The notes beneath the pieces are model-generated. The model searched no databases. It was given only the letters and a program-made list of their open reading frames with translations, and was not told the origin of the DNA. The translations under genes were made by a program, and so were the position numbers. DNA of 64,000 bases from Bacteroides sp. (GTDB taxonomy: Bacteria; Bacteroidota; Bacteroidia; Bacteroidales; Bacteroidaceae): the NCBI RefSeq assembly GCF_028690125.1, contig NZ_JAQVBV010000004.1, forward strand, positions 62,001-126,000. Direction: 5' to 3'. Shown here piece after piece: positions 35,071 to 42,461 of the stretch. Positions within the stretch are counted from its first letter, which is position 1; each line of letters begins with the position of its first letter.

Positions 35071-37995
35071 CTACTTATTTTTGTTAGTTTCACGATAATC
35101 CTTAGGAGTCATTTCAAATTTTCGTGTGAATTCTTTGTAGAAATAAGCACGGCTGGAGATTCCTACATCTGCAATGATATCTTGTATTGATGTATCGGTG
35201 GTCAATAATAATCCGGCTGCTTTTTCTATTCGGCAATTTTTGATTAGATCACTAGGTGAGATCTCAGAAATCTCCTTGAATCTGCGATAAAATTGTCGGG
35301 GGCTCATAGCCATTTGGTCGGCAATGAATGTGGTACTTAAGTCTTCTTTATTCAGATTCTGTTCTATGATGTGTGTGACTTTCCAAATAAAGTTTATCTG
35401 ATCAGTCGTAGTGCATTTCATTTGATCAGAAGGAATGCCGAGTTTCAACGTTACTGTTTCACGTATTTGTTTGATATACTGGCAGGATGATTCGCATGAG
35501 ATACTTTCGCTATTATTTATTGAAAGTTGTTTTACTTTGTTTTTAAGTTGAGAATATTTGCTCAATAAATAGAAAATTGTAGCTCCAACACCGATTAGCA
35601 ATAAAGTGTATATTAAATAAGCCGGTATTGATTGATACCAGGGGGATACAATTGAGATAGGTATAGTCAGTGTTTTATAGCTATCGGTAACATCTTTTTT
35701 ATAGCGGATTTTGAGAGTGTATTTTCCGGCTATAATATCTGAATAAATGGCTTCATTATTAGGGGAAAAGTTAGTCCAATCTGTGTCTTTCCCTTCAAGT
35801 TTATATGAATATTCAATTTCACTTCCCGTCAAATAATCCGGTACTGCAAATGTAAGGGTAAAAGATGCTTTCGAACCGGGGATACGCAAGGTTTTTCCAT
35901 CGGGGGCATAATAGTGAGAGAGATTGGCTTCTTTACTTTCTATTTTAAGCTTTCGCAGGATGATGTCCGGGTAATAACCGGAAGGAGTAATCACATCTTT
36001 ATCCAGATACAACAGACCGTCTGTCCCTCCGAATATGAGTTTTTGGGTATAAGGACATTGATAATATGCGTCGTCGCTGAATTCTCCAATTTGCACACCA
36101 CTACTGTAGTAATAAGTATGTGAAGAATCATTTTGGGGATTATATTTGATGATACCTTTATTGGTAGAAAGCCAGAGGAAACCATTGTCATCTTCCAGAA
36201 TACCATGAATCATGTCATTAAGTAATCCTTCTGCCAGTCCTACATAATGAGGTTTTAATTTACCGTTTTCTTGAGTTAAGCTCACCAGGCCGGCTGTTGT
36301 GCCCAGATATATTTTCCCATTCTTATCCACGTAAGTGGAAAGAATATCATCTACGGATTTGTGAAACATTTCTTTAAGAGAAATAACCTGATATTCTTCA
36401 GTTTGCTTATTCATTTTAATCAAGCCATTGTTACGGCTGGCAAACCATAAAATGGAATCTCCTTGGGGTATCATCGAACATAATGAATTTATCTCGTGTT
36501 GCTCGCGATAGAAATGGAACTTCTTTTCTTTTTGGATGGTAGGGGAAGAATTTGCTTGTTTAAACCGTACCTTATGGATACCGGTTTCGGAGGACGATAA
36601 CCATAAAGTGGAATCATTCTCTTCGTATATTTTGTGTATGTGCACAATGGGATTGCCGGACGGGGGAAGTATGGCATGAAGTTTTTTGTCGGCATTAGAA
36701 TAATAATATAGTCCGGTATCTCCTGTTCCCACCCAAAAACCGTTTAAATAGCGGCTTTGTTGCAAGGTAAATATTTCGAAATCTTTATCCCATTTAGAGT
36801 AGGAGGCTACATTTTGTGCATTGTGAGGTGAATATACTTTTGTTTTTGAGATATCAATCCCTTTCTGAAAATCCGGGATGTATAGTAAGCCGTCTCCTTT
36901 AGTTCCACACCATAGTCCGCCATTTTTATCAGTCATCAAAGAGCGCACTTGTCTGGTTAGATTGGGTGATAGGCTGTTCAATTTTATGTTAGTGGCGATA
37001 GAATGATCTTGTGCATACATGATAGCTCCTTGACCGTCAGATCCTATCCAGAATATTCCCTGATGAGGGTCTTTGTAAATACTGAAAATACAGATATTAC
37101 GATTAAGAATACTTTCCTCGTATTTTTGGGATGCTCTGAGTAATATGAGGCCATTGGTTTTGAAACCGATAATTATATCATCGTAAAAAGGAATGATTCC
37201 TTGTATCGGTCCATATTTTTCAAGTAATGCTGCTATGTTGCGCGTGTATATCTTAGATTTACCGACGATATCGTAAATGTATAAGTCTTTGTCCATATCG
37301 ACAAAACAGAGTATTCCATTTTGGTAAGATATGGTTTCCAGAGGTTTAGAGTGAAAATGGGAAGTTACGATAGTGAGCCGAGTATTTAAAGTGTCCAGTC
37401 CAAATGAGTTGAGAGATAGCTTATATAGCTCGGTGGAATGTTTGGGAAAAAGCCATAACTCACCGTTTTCAGTAACGAAAGCGTGATTGTTTGGATCGCC
37501 CATTTCTATATCCGGTTTTTCTATTTGGATGAAATTGTGGTGATAAGTGTTGTAATAGCGTATACTGTTAGTTCCAATCAGCCAGGTATCTCCGCTTTTA
37601 TTGGAATGAGGGGTATAGAATCCCGGAAATTCGTAATTGGCTACAACTTGCTTTGAAGGTATTGAGAAGCGATTGATATTGTGATTGCAGGAAATCCAAA
37701 GGCAATTACTGTCGGCCTGTTGAATCGCATGGATGATATTGTTGCTTAAAGTTTTCTTAGCTGAGAAATCAGAGCGGAATGTCTCTATTTCTTTTCCGTC
37801 ATAGCAGTTAATGCCATCATAGGTACCAATCCACATGATTCCGGTATTGTCTTGAAATATGCTTATTACAGCACTGCTAGACAAACCTTGCGCGTGATCT
37901 ATTTTTTTGAAAGAATAAGAATTTCGTTCTTTTTCCGCCAAAGATGTAAATGAATAAAGGAGGGCCAGTAGTATAAGCAGTGATCGCATTTTCAT
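35071..37995 (-). CDS. Membrane-spanning sensor-regulator: two-component propeller repeats + Y_Y_Y + AraC HTH, without kinase or receiver
   Basis: The start is set at ATG 37995 (974 residues), which gives a clean signal peptide (MKMRSLLILLALLYSFTSLA). The frame stays open to 38085, but a strong promoter occupies 38030-38060, so the upstream ATG cannot be used from it. A periplasmic beta-propeller region of Reg_prop repeats runs to about 700 (for example GIMWIGTYDGINCY, GLWCGTKGDGLLYI and GFLWLSTNKGIIKYN). It is followed by a Y_Y_Y domain (EIEYSYKLEGKDTDWTNFSP), one membrane helix (about 785-808), a short coiled linker and a C-terminal AraC domain (about 870-974, SPRQFYRRFKEISEISPSDL). Classical hybrid two-component systems of Bacteroides also carry kinase and receiver domains, and here both are absent. 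It probably senses an oligosaccharide and binds DNA directly. It lies between the barrel-protein and GH106 genes. Confidence 0.9.
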   Translation of the reverse strand: MKMRSLLILLALLYSFTSLAEKERNSYSFKKIDHAQGLSSSAVISIFQDNTGIMWIGTYDGINCYDGKEIETFRSDFSAKKTLSNNIIHAIQQADSNCLWISCNHNINRFSIPSKQVVANYEFPGFYTPHSNKSGDTWLIGTNSIRYYNTYHHNFIQIEKPDIEMGDPNNHAFVTENGELWLFPKHSTELYKLSLNSFGLDTLNTRLTIVTSHFHSKPLETISYQNGILCFVDMDKDLYIYDIVGKSKIYTRNIAALLEKYGPIQGIIPFYDDIIIGFKTNGLILLRASQKYEESILNRNICIFSIYKDPHQGIFWIGSDGQGAIMYAQDHSIATNIKLNSLSPNLTRQVRSLMTDKNGGLWCGTKGDGLLYIPDFQKGIDISKTKVYSPHNAQNVASYSKWDKDFEIFTLQQSRYLNGFWVGTGDTGLYYYSNADKKLHAILPPSGNPIVHIHKIYEENDSTLWLSSSETGIHKVRFKQANSSPTIQKEKKFHFYREQHEINSLCSMIPQGDSILWFASRNNGLIKMNKQTEEYQVISLKEMFHKSVDDILSTYVDKNGKIYLGTTAGLVSLTQENGKLKPHYVGLAEGLLNDMIHGILEDDNGFLWLSTNKGIIKYNPQNDSSHTYYYSSGVQIGEFSDDAYYQCPYTQKLIFGGTDGLLYLDKDVITPSGYYPDIILRKLKIESKEANLSHYYAPDGKTLRIPGSKASFTLTFAVPDYLTGSEIEYSYKLEGKDTDWTNFSPNNEAIYSDIIAGKYTLKIRYKKDVTDSYKTLTIPISIVSPWYQSIPAYLIYTLLLIGVGATIFYLLSKYSQLKNKVKQLSINNSESISCESSCQYIKQIRETVTLKLGIPSDQMKCTTTDQINFIWKVTHIIEQNLNKEDLSTTFIADQMAMSPRQFYRRFKEISEISPSDLIKNCRIEKAAGLLLTTDTSIQDIIADVGISSRAYFYKEFTRKFEMTPKDYRETNKNK

Positions 37996-38029
37996 TGTAA
38001 ATATTGGAATGCTATTCAGTTTAATGTTA

Positions 38030-38060
38030 CAAAGGTAGCTTTTCAGGTTTAAATAGCAAA
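38030..38060 (-). promoter_or_regulatory. Promoter of the sensor-regulator
   Basis: On the - strand, TTTG (38057-38060) and TACCTTTG (38030-38037) are 19 bp apart, a full match to the Bacteroides consensus. The -7 box ends 34 bp before the ATG at 37995, giving a short leader and fixing that start. Confidence 0.8.
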
Positions 38061-38109
38061 TTCGTTGTTGTTTTAATTTGATCATTTTTACAAAAGTATC
38101 TGCGTTTTT

Positions 38110-38136
38110 TGGGGTATCTAATACTATCTGAATTTA
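38110..38136. promoter_or_regulatory. TAATACTATCTG motif upstream of the sensor-regulator
   Basis: The sequence CTAATACTATCTGAATTTAT resembles the fifth unit of the repeat array at 42219 (CTTAATACATCTGAAATTAT). It lies 60-80 bp upstream of the regulator promoter and could be an autoregulatory site. The remainder of 38061-38485 holds no gene. Confidence 0.3.
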
Positions 38137-38485
38137 TCTGATATCACAAACTATGGGAAGTTTGTTTTCGATCATTACGGTCTTTTTTTCAAAGATAAGG
38201 AAGAACGGTAACAAACATTGAAATCTTTTTTTGGAGCATTACTCCTTATTTTATGATAAGACGCATATTTGCAAACACTTTTTTTATTCGTCATGTTTTT
38301 ATATAATGTGCTTATTGTTAAAGAAGTGCATTGCGTCATCTGATTTTGAGGACTAAACATATGTCGGGAAGTACTAAAAAAAGATGACGCAATACAATGA
38401 TTTGATTGATAGTGATATATGCCAAAATATGACAGATGACAAACTTGTTTCGGTTTTCATTCTCACACCTTGAAAGGAGAATAAT

Positions 38486-41400
38486 TTACCGGGATAGTTC
38501 GGTATGTATATAAGGGCGTATAAGTACCGGTCCTATCAAGCCGGAAGATTGTAATGGATCGGTAGCTTTCCAATGTTTCCAGGTAGTAAATGTGATACGC
38601 TTGGAAGAACGTTTTTCCGGTTCTTTCAACCAGTCGGGCCAACTCTTAGGAAGCCAATCGCCCCATTCACAATCTTCCGGATAATGAGCATCGCCAATCA
38701 GACGGTTCACCCATAAATTGGTAATCTGTATCTGTATATCATTTTCTCCTGCCCGGACAGCATCTCCCAAATCAATGCGGAATGGAGCTCTCCATAATAC
38801 ACCCAGATTTTTGCCATTGACAATTACTTCTGCTATCACACAAACTCTCCCTAAGTCTATTTCTAATGATATATAGGGACGCACATATTCTTCGGGAATA
38901 TAGATTTGTTTCTGATAAGTTGCCGTACCTGAGAAATAACGGATACCTTCGTCCGAAGATTCCGACCATGAATGAAGCTTATTAAATTTAGCCTGTGAGG
39001 GTGCTCCCAAATTTGGAGGAAAACTAACATCCCATGCTCCTTCGACTTTTAAAGTTTCGGGTACGGTTTTGACATTTGCCTTTTTGATATTTCCTGATGC
39101 CAAAGTACATACTACATTTCCTGATTGAGGGGTTATCCAAGTCAATTTTCCCTCTTCAATGGCTAATTTAGGTTCAGGATTATATGGTGCGAGATTTACT
39201 GTTTTTCCTTCCGGAATTTCCTGTTCAAATAGTTCACCTGCTACAGAATAAATCAGATGCAGTTTTTTACCTTCTTTGCTGGTATTTGCCAGGAAGCTAT
39301 CTATTAGTCTGTCATCCACTGGAAATATAAGGTTCCGAGAAGCAATTTTATCATTTATTTGTTGCGTTACATTGATGGGAAGTTCCGGTAAATTTCCGTC
39401 AAAACCCGATGCAAACCGTCCATAAAGAGCTTTGATTAACTTAAGCTCTCCATTTTCTCCTTCTGATGGAATTGTTAATGTTTGCAATTCTTCAACGCAA
39501 ATAGTGTGAAGTTTTCCATCTACACTATATTCTACCCTCATTTCCTTTTTAACTCCGGGAGCAGGGTCATTTACGATATTATTGTCTGCGGTTATTTTTA
39601 GACGATTCTCTTTGATATTAGCTGATAAAATATCCGTTACATCTACTATCCCTTCGGGAAGGAAATATCCATATTCTGCTTTGATAATTTTCAAATCAGG
39701 AAGAACTTTGGTTTCGGTGACAGGCATATTTAAGCTGACTTTCACCACTGGGTCATTGACCGCAGAATGTTCATCGCTATTTTTGAATACGATAAAAAAT
39801 GATTCTTCCGGTGTAAAGCTGAGAGGAATGCTTGTGACTTCTCCTTCACACTGCCATTCGGCAATTGTTTTTATTTTTCCGGTTTCTGCATTCCAAAGTT
39901 CCGGTTGTTTTCCTGTGACACGAAACTTACATATTTCTTTCCGATATTGTTTTTGTTGGTTAGATATAAAGTAAATATCCGCGTCATCTGTTATTCGGTG
40001 TATAAAGAGAAGATCGGAACCACTCAATCCGGCAGAGAAGTCCGGCTTCAATTTTGCATGGTTTAATGCATCCTTTACTGATAAATTACAGATAAGTGCA
40101 GTCTTGGCACTTACAGCGTCCGTCCCCCACAATTCATCGGCTAGCTTCTTTATTTCATAATCGCATTGCGGAAACTTTTGCAGACTAGGAGATTTCAAAG
40201 GTTTGGGTCCAACAATCGTAGCTCCCTTTTTAGCGAGTTCTTTTAGTTTCAGCAATAATTCGGGAGTCATTCTTTCATTTTCAGAGAGCACCAGAATGCG
40301 ATACTGACCTCCTGCTGGTGTCCGAATCATGCCATTTTTTACCGTTAGAGAAGCCATTTTGTTGATTCCGATTTCATCATAATCGTATCCCAAAGCTTTG
40401 ATGTCTTGTCGATATATCCCGTCGTTGGGTGACGATTCCCCTGTAAATACCAACACATCGGCAGCACATCTTCCTTGTTGAAGCAAAAACTGTGATCGTC
40501 CCAAGTAATCCATATATGCTTTTCCCGGTTCCCACCAAGTGTTTAAACGGCTTATCTCTGTGCCATACATATGAAATGTCATGCCCGGAGCTATGTTCCA
40601 TGGCTGATGTGCATAGGTATGAAAAATAAAACGATTGACTCCTTCTGACCATGCCCAATCGCCTAAAGGTTTCAAAGTAGCCGGTTGGTTCAACCATTTG
40701 CTGTGGTTATTATTGGCTGTAAAAGCTTCCGCGCCTACTTCTGCTGTACCATTCAGGTGTGCTATAGAAGCTGCTAACTTGGACATTTCTGTAAAGACTT
40801 TACCACCTACCCAAAATTCACTCATTGGAATATCTCCAACAGCACCAGATTGCATACAATTGAAAGGACCACCGTATGGTTCAACGGAGAATTTCATCCC
40901 ATGCTTATGGCATAATTCGCTAAAATAACCAAAATAGTTGTCCGCCATCAGCTCACCAATCGTTTTCCGGAAATCCCAAAGAAAACGTTCGGAGATCTCT
41001 CCGCTTTCCACATAATATCCGGCAAGAGTAGGAAGGTAGGCTATGCAATCATAATTACAATGTTTTGCAAACTCTTTTTCAAAGCCCGTAGTCCAGTTTC
41101 CACAACCTACTTCATAACTGTCTATCAAACAATTTGTCAAGTTGCTGCCGACAAGGGGACCTAGTTTCTGCATGATTGGATCGATTCCCCCTTTCCAATA
41201 AGCATCTACGGCTGCACGACTGAGTTTATCGCATTCCAATCCACGTCCGGTTCCATTAGCCGGTCGATTCTCCGTTGCGGTAGGAGTATGGCCGATACGA
41301 AGAATAGTCCATTTACCGGTGGGTACTTTCCATTTCAATCTACCGTCCGAAGTCATGTTGGCAGTCAGATTGATTATTTCTGATTTACGTATCAATGCAG

Positions 41401-42004
41401 TTTGTGGAATTTCTTTTGCGTCCGGTTGCATATGATTGGAAAAGGAATGGCCGGACAATGTTTTCGATTCGAGATTGTCCAATCGTGTTTCGTTCTGTGG
41501 GGTAGGGAATGCCAATACAGCGATATCTTTATAATAACCAAGTTTGGTTGGTGGCTGTGGTAATTTTACAAACGGTTGTTCTCCACCATTACACTGTTTT
41601 TCGCTATACACTATGGTCTGCATTGCAAACTCAGGTGTTATCCACGGACCTCCGCTCGATGACCAGCCGGCACCGTTGTGGAATCCAATTTCAAGTTCCA
41701 GTCGTTTAGCTTCTAGGACTGCAAAATGAAAAAGTTCCAACCATTCGGGAGATAAAAAGGCCGCAGAACCTTCAGGATATCCCTGATCTACATTAAAGAT
41801 TTGCGCCTCTTGAATGCCTACACGTTTCATGGCTTCCAAATCGGCGGTAATTCCCTCTTTGCTTACGTTTCCATTAATCCAATGCCACCAGGTACGTGCT
41901 TTTGCCGATGTGGGAGGATTTTGAAACCCGGTTTGTAAAGGCGTAGCTCCGGCCATCGTTACAAGGAAACAAGTTACATAAATTAAGAATGTTTTTTTTC
42001 TCAT
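38486..42004 (-). CDS. GH106 family alpha-L-rhamnosidase, secreted
   Basis: I chose the ATG at 42004 (1172 residues) because it begins directly at the signal peptide (MRKKTFLIYVTCFLVTMAGA); an in-frame ATG at 42031 adds nine unneeded residues. The GH106 N-terminal signature is clear: ARTWWHWINGNVSKEGITAD, then IGFHNGAGWSSSGGPWITPE. The barrel follows (EVGCGNWTTGFEKEF, then GMKFSVEPYGGPFNCMQSG), and a C-terminal beta-sandwich region (FSGTATYQKQIYIPEEYV and IDLGDAVRAGENDIQIQ) resembles a galactose-binding fold. GH106 enzymes release alpha-L-rhamnose from pectins such as rhamnogalacturonans. The size fits the family. It has its own repeat-rich upstream region and is probably part of a rhamnose-glycan regulon with the GH78. 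Confidence 0.9.
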   Translation of the reverse strand: MRKKTFLIYVTCFLVTMAGATPLQTGFQNPPTSAKARTWWHWINGNVSKEGITADLEAMKRVGIQEAQIFNVDQGYPEGSAAFLSPEWLELFHFAVLEAKRLELEIGFHNGAGWSSSGGPWITPEFAMQTIVYSEKQCNGGEQPFVKLPQPPTKLGYYKDIAVLAFPTPQNETRLDNLESKTLSGHSFSNHMQPDAKEIPQTALIRKSEIINLTANMTSDGRLKWKVPTGKWTILRIGHTPTATENRPANGTGRGLECDKLSRAAVDAYWKGGIDPIMQKLGPLVGSNLTNCLIDSYEVGCGNWTTGFEKEFAKHCNYDCIAYLPTLAGYYVESGEISERFLWDFRKTIGELMADNYFGYFSELCHKHGMKFSVEPYGGPFNCMQSGAVGDIPMSEFWVGGKVFTEMSKLAASIAHLNGTAEVGAEAFTANNNHSKWLNQPATLKPLGDWAWSEGVNRFIFHTYAHQPWNIAPGMTFHMYGTEISRLNTWWEPGKAYMDYLGRSQFLLQQGRCAADVLVFTGESSPNDGIYRQDIKALGYDYDEIGINKMASLTVKNGMIRTPAGGQYRILVLSENERMTPELLLKLKELAKKGATIVGPKPLKSPSLQKFPQCDYEIKKLADELWGTDAVSAKTALICNLSVKDALNHAKLKPDFSAGLSGSDLLFIHRITDDADIYFISNQQKQYRKEICKFRVTGKQPELWNAETGKIKTIAEWQCEGEVTSIPLSFTPEESFFIVFKNSDEHSAVNDPVVKVSLNMPVTETKVLPDLKIIKAEYGYFLPEGIVDVTDILSANIKENRLKITADNNIVNDPAPGVKKEMRVEYSVDGKLHTICVEELQTLTIPSEGENGELKLIKALYGRFASGFDGNLPELPINVTQQINDKIASRNLIFPVDDRLIDSFLANTSKEGKKLHLIYSVAGELFEQEIPEGKTVNLAPYNPEPKLAIEEGKLTWITPQSGNVVCTLASGNIKKANVKTVPETLKVEGAWDVSFPPNLGAPSQAKFNKLHSWSESSDEGIRYFSGTATYQKQIYIPEEYVRPYISLEIDLGRVCVIAEVIVNGKNLGVLWRAPFRIDLGDAVRAGENDIQIQITNLWVNRLIGDAHYPEDCEWGDWLPKSWPDWLKEPEKRSSKRITFTTWKHWKATDPLQSSGLIGPVLIRPYIHTELSR

Positions 42005-42134
42005 ATTCAGGATTGTTATATTCGATTTCAATCTATATTATCTGAAATGGAGTTGCTTGTAATACTTATTATAATTCGGTTTTACAATTACTTTCAGCAG
42101 ATTTAAGGGGTATTATTTACCCGTTTGTAGGCTA

Positions 42135-42225
42135 TTAATAGTCTAATCTCAGGTGTTAATACTCTACTTCTCAACTATTAATACCGTACAAATCAGCCAT
42201 TAATACTCCAGAAACAGGCTTAATA
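42135..42225. promoter_or_regulatory. Five-copy TTAATA repeat array, probable operator of GH106
   Basis: TTAATA occurs at 42135, 42156, 42178, 42200 and 42220, with spacings of 21, 22, 22 and 20 bp, close to two turns of the DNA helix. Surrounding bases are partly conserved (rough unit TATTAATACTCTACAAATCA). The array lies 131-221 bp upstream of GH106. Direct repeats near 21 bp are typical sites for AraC-type proteins, and a regulator of that type is encoded just downstream at 35071-37995. Confidence 0.6.
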
Positions 42226-42365
42226 CATCTGAAATTATGCCTTGAAATGTTTCAATAAAGTGATTGCTGTTTGTTTTTTCTTCAGCGGTATTTCTTGGTG
42301 GAATAGTGGCTGAGAACCATTGTGGATAGCAAGTATGAATGAAGGTAAATTATAGTGGAGATTTA

Positions 42366-42406
42366 TATAGGGGACTACTTAAAAACATTTTCAAGTGTCC
42401 CCTATA
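42366..42406. terminator. Hairpin downstream of GH78
   Basis: A perfect 10-bp stem (TATAGGGGAC / GTCCCCTATA) is extended by four pairs after a bulge. It lies 56 bp after the GH78 stop on the - strand. There is no long T run, so termination is likely but not certain. Confidence 0.5.
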
Positions 42407-42461
42407 TTATTAATCAGTGATGTAATAAGTTTCAAAATATAATAATGAAACTTTGATCACC

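Noticed and set aside
38030..38085. The upstream ATG (38085) as the start of the sensor-regulator
   Set aside because: A full promoter lies between it and the ATG at 37995, and the extra 30 residues do not form part of the signal peptide.
39582..39974. 130-codon open frame on the + strand
   Set aside because: It is antisense to the GH106 gene, whose reading frame and motifs are clear.
42135..42225. A CRISPR array
   Set aside because: The repeated unit is about 6 conserved bases within 20-22 bp, with no unique spacers of 30-40 bp and no cas genes.
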